NCBI GenBank assembly: GCA_964396505.1
Contig: CAYNFJ010000102.1
Location: 1 to 7,618, forward strand
DNA from: DQTL01 sp964396505
GTDB lineage: Bacteria > Bacteroidota > Bacteroidia > Flavobacteriales > Flavobacteriaceae
Length of the DNA stretch: 7,618 nucleotides
Direction: 5' to 3'
Position 1 is the stretch's first letter; each line of letters starts with the position of its first letter. The translations under genes were made by a program, and so were the position numbers. The notes beneath the pieces are model-generated. The model did no database searches. It was given only the letters and a program-made list of their open reading frames with translations, and was not told where the DNA came from. This document shows positions 1 through 5,555 of the stretch, piece by piece.

Positions 1-577
1 AGCAGAAGTAAATGTAAAAGAAATTCAGTTGTTAGATGATGCCTCAGATGTATTAGTCAAACAGATAAAACCCAATTTTAAGGTGTTAGGGCCACGTTTC
101 GGTAAAGATATGAAACAGGTAGCCGGCGCTGTGATGCAACTTTCACAAGATGATATAGCCCGTTTTGAGCAGGATAAATCCTTTGCCATTCAAGTAAATG
201 GAGAAACGGTCACACTCCAATTAGACGAAGTAGATATCACCACCAAAGATATTGACGGTTGGCTGGTCGCCCATCAAGATGGGACAACCGTAGCATTGGA
301 TGTCACCTTAACCGATGCTTTAAAACAAGAAGGAATAGCCCGTGAATTGATCAATAGAATTCAAAACCATCGTAAAAATTCCGGTTTTGAAGTAACTGAT
401 AGAATCGAGATTCATTTTACGAAGAATCCACAGGTTGAAAAAGCTATTGCTACGAATAAAGAGTATATAAAAACAGAAACATTAGCAGATAATATTATAT
501 TTGCAGAAACCGTAAAAAATGGTATAGAAATTGTGTTTGACCAAGTGCAAATACAAATGCAAGTAACTAAAGTATAA
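1..577 (+). CDS. ileS: Isoleucyl-tRNA synthetase, C-terminal part (5' end outside window)
   Basis: Open from the left edge (reading frame begins at base 2) to a TAA at 575-577, giving the last 191 residues. IleS charges tRNA-Ile in the cytoplasm. The catalytic Rossmann core (HIGH, KMSKS) lies outside the window; what is seen is the region after the anticodon-binding helices. Recognisable stretches are VLGPRFGKDMKQV, a small beta-rich part around GWLVAHQDGTTVALD, and the helix QEGIARELINRIQNHRKNSG. This matches the C-terminal extension (DUF5915 type) of the eukaryote-like IleS class common in Bacteroidota. The fragment has no cysteine, so it lacks the C-terminal zinc knuckle of E. coli-type IleS. 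Any start within this stretch, such as TTG at 29, would be artificial: the frame is open to the edge. The next gene follows after 40 bases. Confidence 0.93.
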   Translation, partial: AEVNVKEIQLLDDASDVLVKQIKPNFKVLGPRFGKDMKQVAGAVMQLSQDDIARFEQDKSFAIQVNGETVTLQLDEVDITTKDIDGWLVAHQDGTTVALDVTLTDALKQEGIARELINRIQNHRKNSGFEVTDRIEIHFTKNPQVEKAIATNKEYIKTETLADNIIFAETVKNGIEIVFDQVQIQMQVTKV

Positions 578-578
578 C

Positions 579-590
579 TAATAAATTCTT
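579..590 (+). repeat. 12-bp direct repeat, copy 1 (TAATAAATTCTT)
   Basis: TAATAAATTCTT occurs here, just after the ileS stop, and again at 1029-1040, just before lspA. Both copies lie in short intergenic gaps upstream of a start codon (27 and 11 bases away). The sequence is AT-rich, so chance is a real possibility; no function is claimed. Confidence 0.4.
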
Positions 591-606
591 CTCTATAACA
601 GAGGAG
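588..606 (+). promoter_or_regulatory. RNA hairpin containing a Shine-Dalgarno-like AGAGGAG before the DksA-like gene
   Basis: CTTCTCT (588-594), loop ATAAC and AGAGGAG (600-606) form a seven-pair RNA stem with one G-U pair. The right arm carries AGGAG, ending 11 bases before the ATG at 618. No T-run follows, so it is not an intrinsic terminator. If the AGGAG is used, the stem would hide it. Shine-Dalgarno use is rare in this phylum, so a role is only inferred. Confidence 0.35.
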
Positions 607-617
607 TAAGAAGAAAA

Positions 618-1004
618 ATGGAAGAACCAAAAGTAAGATATTCAGAAAAAGATTTAGCGGAGTTCAAAGAGATTATCGAACAAAAAATCAAACAAGCCGA
701 AAAAGATTTGGCGCTCTTACAAAGTGCCTATAAAAATGATAGTGATAATGGGACTAATGATACAGCACCTACTTTTAAATCTTTTGAAGAAGGTTCTAAA
801 ACCATGTCCAAAGAAGCCAATGTGCAATTGGCCATACGTCAAGAAAAATTTATTCGTGATTTAAACAATGCCTTGTTGCGTATCGAGAATAAAACCTATG
901 GTGTATGTCGTGTCACGGGTAAATTAATCAATAAAGAACGCTTAAAATTAGTGCCTCACGCTACTTTGAGTATCGAAGCAAAAAACCGTCAATCGCACAA
1001 ATAA
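618..1004 (+). CDS. TraR/DksA-family protein lacking the zinc-finger cysteines
   Basis: A 128-residue protein from ATG 618. Residues 8-40 and about 62-92 are strongly helical and charged, fitting the DksA coiled coil. Between them lies a tip segment with NDSDNGTNDTAPTF. The C-terminal part, YGVCRVTGKLINKERL...PHATLSIEAK, aligns with the DksA zinc-finger domain. DksA binds in the RNA polymerase secondary channel and, with ppGpp, tunes transcription of stable RNA and other promoters. Of the four zinc ligands only C97 remains; the others align with T100, S118 and A121, so zinc binding is unlikely. The tip motif DxxDxA is reduced to GTNDTA, keeping one Asp (D48) and A50. From memory, close flavobacterial homologues share this degenerate finger. 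Whether it acts like DksA or as a paralogue with another role cannot be told from sequence. Confidence 0.85.
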   Translation: MEEPKVRYSEKDLAEFKEIIEQKIKQAEKDLALLQSAYKNDSDNGTNDTAPTFKSFEEGSKTMSKEANVQLAIRQEKFIRDLNNALLRIENKTYGVCRVTGKLINKERLKLVPHATLSIEAKNRQSHK

Positions 1005-1029
1005 AAGGCTGTAGCCTTTACAATTTTTT
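1004..1029 (+). terminator. Weak intrinsic terminator or attenuator between the DksA-like gene and lspA
   Basis: AAAGGC (1004-1009), loop TGTA and GCCTTT (1014-1019) form a perfect 6-bp stem. After ACAA comes a run of six T (1024-1029). The stem begins at the last base of the DksA-like stop codon. The short stem and the four-base gap before the T-run suggest partial termination, which would lower lspA transcription relative to the upstream gene. Confidence 0.5.
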
Positions 1030-1040
1030 AATAAATTCTT
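1029..1040 (+). repeat. 12-bp direct repeat, copy 2 (TAATAAATTCTT)
   Basis: Identical to 579-590. It begins at the last T of the terminator-like run and ends 11 bases before the lspA TTG start. It could be a shared A/T-rich leader element, or chance in AT-rich spacers. Confidence 0.4.
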
Positions 1041-1051
1041 AATCCTTTGAT

Positions 1052-1690
1052 TTGAAGAAAGCACTGTTTATTATCATCTTAGTTTTATTGATAGACCAAA
1101 TCTCTAAAGTATATATCAAGACACATTTTGTGATTAATGAGAGTGTACAAGTATTGGGTTGGAATTGGTTTCAGATTTATTTTGTTCAAAACAACGGAAT
1201 GGCTTGGGGAACCGAGTTTGGTGGGCGAACCGGAAAATTGTTGCTGACCGTTTTTAGATTATTTGCTGTAACCGGAATAGTTTATTGGTTGTATAAGAGC
1301 ATTAAAGAGCACAAGCATACTTTGTTAATTATTGCTATTTCATTAATTTTGGCTGGAGCCGTAGGAAATATAATAGATTCTTTATTTTATGGATTAATCT
1401 TTGATGACCCGCAACATAAGGTCGCTACGCTGTTTGCTGAAAATCATTATGGTACCCTGTTTCATGGAAAAGTAGTCGATATGTTTTATTTTCCGATTTG
1501 GCACGGCGATTTACCCGCTTGGATTCCAAAATACGGAGGCAGACCTTTTACTTTTTTCAATGCTATTTTTAACGTAGCCGATTCGGCTATCACCATTGGA
1601 GTCGCCTTGTTAATTTTATTTAATAAAAAAGTTTTTCCAAAAGAAACCCAAATAGAAAAAACGCCCTATTTGGAAGACTTATTGGATTAG
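1052..1690 (+). CDS. lspA: Lipoprotein signal peptidase (signal peptidase II), TTG start
   Basis: A 212-residue inner-membrane aspartyl protease that removes signal peptides from diacylglyceryl-modified prolipoproteins. Four hydrophobic segments are visible, at about 4-22, 63-81, 90-108 and 170-190. Family motifs in order: D15-Q16-x-S-K19, N47-N48-G49-x-A51 (canonical NxGxAFG region), GAVGNIID (102-109), VVDMF with catalytic D143, and FNVADSAI with catalytic D177. E. coli-type LspA has about 165 residues; here there are extra loops at about 115-138 and 151-163, a form seen in Bacteroidota. The start must be TTG 1052: the in-frame TAA at 1040-1042 is three codons upstream, and the next Met (M50) is far inside the protein. 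It is probably co-transcribed with the following gene, whose start is 9 bases beyond this stop and in the same frame. Confidence 0.94.
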   Translation: MKKALFIIILVLLIDQISKVYIKTHFVINESVQVLGWNWFQIYFVQNNGMAWGTEFGGRTGKLLLTVFRLFAVTGIVYWLYKSIKEHKHTLLIIAISLILAGAVGNIIDSLFYGLIFDDPQHKVATLFAENHYGTLFHGKVVDMFYFPIWHGDLPAWIPKYGGRPFTFFNAIFNVADSAITIGVALLILFNKKVFPKETQIEKTPYLEDLLD

Positions 1691-1699
1691 AGACCCGTT

Positions 1700-2323
1700 T
1701 TGAGACGTATTATTACATACCTTTTACTCTTTGCTACCGGTTTGGTAGTAGGGCTTTATTTTATGTGGAAAAATAAGGATAACTACCGTTCTGAGCAGTT
1801 AGATGTGATTGTAAACGGGATTAAAAATGTACAAAAATTGGTAGTAACCGAAGCCTCTTTTTCAGAGGTTTATAATTACCAAGATGCCGATAAGTACTTT
1901 TTTGAAACCCTAGTCTTTGAAAAAAAAGCAATCCTTCTTATCCATGCCAAAATACAAGTTTCGTATGATTTGACCCAAATGGGAATTCAAATTGATAGTA
2001 TTCATAAAAAAATCATCATTACCAAAATCCCCAAAGAAGAAATACATATTTTTCCGGAGTTTAAATATTATGATTTGCAACAAAGCATGTGGAACACGTT
2101 TACCAAAGAAGAATTGAATACATTGCAACAGAAAGCTATTGACCACTTGATGAATACGTCCAAAATTGCTTTGGTAAAAAAACAAGCAAAACAACAATTA
2201 GTAGAAACATTATCCAATTTATTTACGCTGACTCAAAGTTTTGATTGGAAAATAGAAGACCAAACCCAAAGTCTATTTACGGCTAACAATAAGTCACTTA
2301 GGTTTAAAGATAGCGCCGATTGA
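1700..2323 (+). CDS. DUF4230-family membrane-anchored protein, TTG start
   Basis: A 207-residue protein whose body matches my memory of the DUF4230 family, which has no established function. Residues 4-22 form one N-terminal membrane helix (ITYLLLFATGLVVGLYF) followed by WKNK. The rest is soluble and, with a short charged cytoplasmic N-terminus (MRR), is probably periplasmic. Visible traits are LVVTEASFSEVYNY (48-61), a beta-rich middle (about 77-118) and a helical C-terminal part (about 135-175) rich in Lys and Gln. The start is TTG 1700: the lspA stop TAG (1688-1690) lies in the same frame just three codons upstream. The first ATG would be M22, after the membrane helix. Tight coupling to lspA suggests joint expression, but there is no lipobox, so it is not an obvious lipoprotein substrate. 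Confidence 0.82.
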   Translation: MRRIITYLLLFATGLVVGLYFMWKNKDNYRSEQLDVIVNGIKNVQKLVVTEASFSEVYNYQDADKYFFETLVFEKKAILLIHAKIQVSYDLTQMGIQIDSIHKKIIITKIPKEEIHIFPEFKYYDLQQSMWNTFTKEELNTLQQKAIDHLMNTSKIALVKKQAKQQLVETLSNLFTLTQSFDWKIEDQTQSLFTANNKSLRFKDSAD

Positions 2324-2325
2324 GT

Positions 2326-2346
2326 TTTTGTATTTCGGATACAAAA
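2326..2346 (+). repeat. Perfect 8-bp inverted repeat upstream of clpP
   Basis: TTTTGTAT (2326-2333), spacer TTCGG, ATACAAAA (2339-2346). It lies two bases after the DUF4230 stop codon and about 13 bases upstream of the first TAnnTTTG box of clpP. No T-run follows on either strand, so a terminator is unlikely. Its position around the expected -33 region suggests a possible operator for clpPX, but no known regulator site is recognised. Confidence 0.5.
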
Positions 2347-2358
2347 GATAAGTCAATA

Positions 2359-2374
2359 TAACTTTGTATCTTTG
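2359..2374 (+). promoter_or_regulatory. Tandem TAnnTTTG (-7) boxes for clpP-clpX
   Basis: TAACTTTG (2359-2366) and TATCTTTG (2367-2374) are two back-to-back matches to the Bacteroidota -7 consensus TAnnTTTG, read by the primary sigma factor of this phylum. They end 23 bases before the clpP ATG, implying a short leader. No TTG is found at the usual 17-23 base distance upstream of either box. Expression may therefore depend on an activator, or the -33 contact is weak. Two start sites eight bases apart are possible. Confidence 0.6.
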
Positions 2375-2397
2375 CCATTATCAAATTTATAACCAAT

Positions 2398-3057
2398 ATG
2401 GATTACGGAAAGGAATTTAAAAAGTTTGCAACCAAACATCACGGGATTAGCAGTATGCATTATGACAAGATAGTCAGTAGTGTAACCCCGTATATTATAG
2501 AAGAACGCCAACTCAATGTGGCACAAATGGATGTTTTTTCCCGTTTGATGATGGATCGTATTATTTTCTTAGGAACCGCCATTGATGACCAAGTGGCCAA
2601 TATTATTCAAGCCCAACTATTATTTTTGTCCAGTGTAGATTCAAGTAAAGATATTTCTATTTATATGAATACGCCGGGCGGTAGCGTTTATGCCGGATTG
2701 GGTATTTATGATACGATGCAGTTTATCAAACCCGATGTCGCTACGATTTGTACCGGTATGGCCGCTTCTATGGGAGCTGTATTGATGGTTGCCGGAACCA
2801 AAGGAAAACGATCTGCCTTGCCACACTCCCGTATTATGATACATCAACCTATGGGAGGCGCTCAAGGTCAAGCCAGTGATATAGAAATTACCGCTCGTGA
2901 GATATTAAAGTTAAAGAAAGAATTATACGAAATTATCTCCAAACATTCCGGTCAAAGCTTTAAAAAAGTAGAAGCAGACTCTGATAGAGATTATTGGATG
3001 AAAGCCGAAGAAGCCAAAAAATACGGAATGATTGATGAAATATTGTTACATTCTTAA
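2398..3057 (+). CDS. clpP: ATP-dependent Clp protease proteolytic subunit
   Basis: A 219-residue cytoplasmic serine peptidase. It forms the two-ring, fourteen-subunit chamber that degrades proteins fed in by ClpX. The catalytic triad is intact: S124 in GMAASMGAV, H149 in MIHQPMGG and D198 in DRDYWM. The spacings (25 and 49 residues) equal those of the E. coli triad. The oxyanion region shows NTPGGSVYAGL (91-101). The N-terminus (about residues 1-37) is longer than the E. coli propeptide, with no similarity I recognise; part of it may be removed by self-processing. ATG 2398 follows a promoter-like region closely. clpX starts 11 bases after the stop, so the two form one operon. In many Flavobacteriia the trigger factor gene (tig) precedes clpP; here a DUF4230 gene does. 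Confidence 0.96.
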   Translation: MDYGKEFKKFATKHHGISSMHYDKIVSSVTPYIIEERQLNVAQMDVFSRLMMDRIIFLGTAIDDQVANIIQAQLLFLSSVDSSKDISIYMNTPGGSVYAGLGIYDTMQFIKPDVATICTGMAASMGAVLMVAGTKGKRSALPHSRIMIHQPMGGAQGQASDIEITAREILKLKKELYEIISKHSGQSFKKVEADSDRDYWMKAEEAKKYGMIDEILLHS

Positions 3058-3068
3058 ACAGTATAAAA

Positions 3069-4313
3069 ATGGCCAAAAAAGACAGTGTACAATGTTCCTT
3101 TTGTGGACGAGATAAATCTGAAACCAATGTGCTTATTGCCGGATTGGATTCACATATCTGTGATAGATGTATTGAACAAGCCTACGAAATAGTACAAGAA
3201 GAAGTATTCGGTAATGCGCATCAAGATAAATCCAATCTGGATTTTGATATTAAAAAACCCCAAGAGATCAAAGAGTTTTTAGATCAATATATGATTGGTC
3301 AAGATGCTACCAAAAAAGCGATGGCAGTAGCTGTTTACAATCACTACAAACGCTTGATGCACGGTGATAAAGATGCGAATGATGTAGAGATAGAAAAATC
3401 AAATATTATTTTGGTAGGAGAAACCGGAACCGGAAAAACGCTGATTGCCAAAACAATAGCACGTATGTTGAGTGTGCCATTTGCTATTGTCGATGCTACC
3501 GTATTAACACAAGCCGGTTATGTAGGAGAAGATGTAGAGACCATATTGACCCGTTTATTACAAGCCGCCGATTACGATGTAGCTAAGGCAGAAATGGGCG
3601 TGGTGTTTATCGATGAAATTGATAAAATAGCGCGTAAAGGAGATAATCCTTCTATTACGAGAGATGTGAGTGGTGAAGGTGTACAGCAAGCATTACTTAA
3701 ACTGTTAGAAGGTACTGTGGTCAATGTACCACCCAAAGGAGGAAGAAAACATCCCGAACAAAAATTTGTACAGGTCAATACCAAAAACATTCTTTTTATT
3801 GCCGGTGGTGCTTTTTCGGGTATTGAAAAAGCCATCAGTAAGCGCTTAAACATGCAGGCAGTGGGTTACAATGCTTTAAAAAGTGGGGAAGAGGTAGATA
3901 AAGAGAATCTATTACAATATATCATTCCCAAGGACTTAAAAGATTTTGGGTTGATACCGGAAATTATCGGTCGTTTACCGGTGTTGAGCTATATGAATCC
4001 TTTGGATGCTAAGACCTTGCGTGCAATTCTTACAGAACCCAAAAATGCCATCACCAAACAATATCAAAAATTATTTGAATTGGATGGTATTGAGTTGACT
4101 TTTACAGATGAGGCCTTGGATTTTATTGTAGATAAAGCGGTGGAATACAAATTAGGAGCCCGGGGGCTTCGCTCTTTATGCGAGTCCATTCTTACCGATG
4201 CAATGTTTGAAATGCCCAGTAAAAAAGGGGTGAAGAAACTGGATATTACCCAAGAATATGCTTCTCAAAAACTATCGCGAACCGTAATTAAAAAACTGCG
4301 AGCTGCTTCTTAA
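3069..4313 (+). CDS. clpX: ATP-dependent Clp protease ATPase subunit ClpX
   Basis: A 414-residue AAA+ unfoldase that recognises substrates, unfolds them and threads them into ClpP. The N-terminal zinc-binding domain has C9, C12, C31 and C34. The ATPase core shows Walker A GETGTGKT (117-124), pore-1 loop GYVGED (150-155), Walker B VVFIDEID (178-185) and the RKH pore-entry loop (226-228). GRLP and the sensor-2 motif GARGLRSL follow toward the C-terminus. The ClpP-docking loop, IGF in E. coli, aligns with VGY (265-267), a conservative variant; I recall the same form in other Bacteroidota. Length is normal for the family. It lies 11 bases after clpP and is probably transcribed from the clpP promoter. 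It converges with the YjbR-family gene across an 8-base gap. Confidence 0.97.
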   Translation: MAKKDSVQCSFCGRDKSETNVLIAGLDSHICDRCIEQAYEIVQEEVFGNAHQDKSNLDFDIKKPQEIKEFLDQYMIGQDATKKAMAVAVYNHYKRLMHGDKDANDVEIEKSNIILVGETGTGKTLIAKTIARMLSVPFAIVDATVLTQAGYVGEDVETILTRLLQAADYDVAKAEMGVVFIDEIDKIARKGDNPSITRDVSGEGVQQALLKLLEGTVVNVPPKGGRKHPEQKFVQVNTKNILFIAGGAFSGIEKAISKRLNMQAVGYNALKSGEEVDKENLLQYIIPKDLKDFGLIPEIIGRLPVLSYMNPLDAKTLRAILTEPKNAITKQYQKLFELDGIELTFTDEALDFIVDKAVEYKLGARGLRSLCESILTDAMFEMPSKKGVKKLDITQEYASQKLSRTVIKKLRAAS

Positions 4314-4340
4314 TTTATCAATTAGAATCTGTGTTTTTTT
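4307..4340 (+). terminator. Possible weak terminator for clpX, overlapping the convergent gene's end
   Basis: TTCT (4307-4310), a bulged T, AATT (4312-4315), loop TATC and AATTAGAA (4320-4327) form an AT-rich hairpin spanning both stop codons. Seven T (4334-4340) follow after six bases. The stem is weak and the T-run is late, so termination would be inefficient. No better terminator is visible between the two convergent genes. Confidence 0.3.
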
Positions 4341-4663
4341 GGTAAAGATTGGACCACCAAATCATAGGAATGATCAATCAATTCTTTAAACAGTTTTACC
4401 CCAATATTTGAGTTGAACTGTACCGTATTCCAGTGCTTTTTATTCATATGAAAACCCGGAATTATTTCAGGGTATTGTTCCCGTAGTGAAATAGCCTTTT
4501 CAGGATCACATTTTAAATTGACCTTGAGCTCCGGTGCATCTAAAGCAGTCAGTGCAAACATCTTACTACCTACTTTAAAAACCAAGGTGGTTTCGTCAAA
4601 AGGAAAAGATTCAGTGACCCCTTTTTTAGACAAACAATAGGTTCTAAAAGTTTCAATATTCAT
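4322..4663 (-). CDS. YjbR/MmcQ-family protein
   Basis: A 113-residue soluble protein from ATG (complement of 4661-4663) to TAA. It matches the YjbR/MmcQ family (CyaY-like fold, often labelled a DNA-binding protein). Visible family traits are the N-terminal helix with YCLSKKGVTESFPF (9-22), the strand FKVGSKMFALT (29-39), LKVNLKCDPEKA, and GFHMNKKHWNTV followed by a C-terminal helix ending in LPKKHRF. The length is usual for single-domain members. The biochemical role of the family is not firmly known. Its start codon lies inside the 3' end of the protease ORF (11-bp overlap, 4653-4663), so it is probably translationally coupled to it and is last in the minus-strand transcript. No membrane segment or signal peptide is visible. 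Confidence 0.88.
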   Translation of the reverse strand: MNIETFRTYCLSKKGVTESFPFDETTLVFKVGSKMFALTALDAPELKVNLKCDPEKAISLREQYPEIIPGFHMNKKHWNTVQFNSNIGVKLFKELIDHSYDLVVQSLPKKHRF

Positions 4664-5543
4664 CTTTTCTTTTTTTAGGAATTATATTTTTTATATTCAA
4701 GCGGATAGGATTTATCATTCCTTGTACCAAATTGTATTGACTTAAGGTGGATATGAGATAGAATATAAGATACCCGTAGATATAAATAGATTCCATAAAA
4801 AAATCATTGGCACTCTTTTGATTGTATTTAAAGGCAATATACAGGTAAGAACTCATCAGAATAGACAGCAAACCCATTGTCAAATACACTTTTAAACTAT
4901 CGTTATTCAGGGTTTTATTATCGGTGTAATAATTGGATATATTAATACTATTATTCTTTAGAGTAAACCATATATGCACCCCGATTAATAAGAAAATACT
5001 GGATAAACCGTTAAGATGTGTAACCGATTTATTCATCAACCAAAAATCGTAAAAACCGTGCGAAAAAATCGCAAAAAAGTAGAAAGTAATAAAGATAAGA
5101 ATTGGATTGAATTTTGATAATTTGTACTTGTTAATAATTAATCCATACACTAAAATAGAACTAAAGGTCATATGAGCCACTGTGGCGTACAATGCTCTTC
5201 CACTGATAATTTCCAAGCCATACATGTTTAAATACATGGTGTTTTCAACAAAGGCAAATCCCAATGCGGTAACCGATGCGTATAAAATGTAATCATAAGG
5301 TTCGTCGATGGCTTTAGTAAACAATAATATGATGAGCAAGGGTATAAATTTGATGCTCTCTTCAATCAATCCAATACCAAACACACTGTAAATAAATCCC
5401 GATGCCGCTTGTGCAGAATCGCGAAAACCCAGGCGGTAAAAAACGGTATAAGGAATATCTGCCAGTAGTGTAAAGATCATAGATAGTACAAAAATGAATA
5501 GAATATACCGCTTTTTTTCTTTGTCAAAAATATCTAATTTCAA
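4653..5543 (-). CDS. PrsW-family glutamic intramembrane protease, probably lacking its first helix
   Basis: A 296-residue polytopic membrane protein carrying the motifs of the PrsW family: E61-E62-S-I-K65, G95-F-A-F-V-E100-N101, H124 and H162-G-F-Y165-D166. In B. subtilis PrsW the equivalent EE pair and the His of HxxYD are essential for cleaving the anti-sigma factor RsiW. About seven hydrophobic segments are visible, plus a C-terminal part (about 197-296) with two more helices that exceeds the B. subtilis protein. The only start keeping the region before M22 is TTG (complement of 5541-5543), right before LDIFDKEKK, which aligns with the YxxDxYDxEP segment after the first PrsW helix. That helix is encoded upstream in the same frame, across a TAG at 5556-5558. 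This ORF may therefore be the larger part of an interrupted gene. Its 3' end overlaps the YjbR-family start. Confidence 0.83.
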   Translation of the reverse strand: MKLDIFDKEKKRYILFIFVLSMIFTLLADIPYTVFYRLGFRDSAQAASGFIYSVFGIGLIEESIKFIPLLIILLFTKAIDEPYDYILYASVTALGFAFVENTMYLNMYGLEIISGRALYATVAHMTFSSILVYGLIINKYKLSKFNPILIFITFYFFAIFSHGFYDFWLMNKSVTHLNGLSSIFLLIGVHIWFTLKNNSINISNYYTDNKTLNNDSLKVYLTMGLLSILMSSYLYIAFKYNQKSANDFFMESIYIYGYLIFYLISTLSQYNLVQGMINPIRLNIKNIIPKKRKDEY

Positions 5544-5555
5544 GATGTAAAATAG

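Noticed and set aside
412..630. Minus-strand open frame of 72 codons over the ileS end
   Set aside because: It lies opposite conserved ileS coding sequence and the next gene's start; its hydrophobic look is the complement of lysine-rich codons.
1910..2197. Minus-strand open frame of 95 codons inside the DUF4230 gene
   Set aside because: Phe-rich composition is the complement of Lys codons, and the opposite strand has a convincing family match.
2326..2346. Inverted repeat after the DUF4230 gene as an intrinsic terminator
   Set aside because: The stem is AT-only but for one G-C pair and no T-run follows on either strand; a regulatory reading fits better.
2641..2871. Minus-strand open frame of 76 codons opposite clpP
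   Set aside because: It overlaps the catalytic core of clpP and resembles no family.
3572..3853. Minus-strand open frame of 93 codons opposite clpX
   Set aside because: It is antisense to the Walker B and RKH region of clpX, whose conservation explains the open frame.
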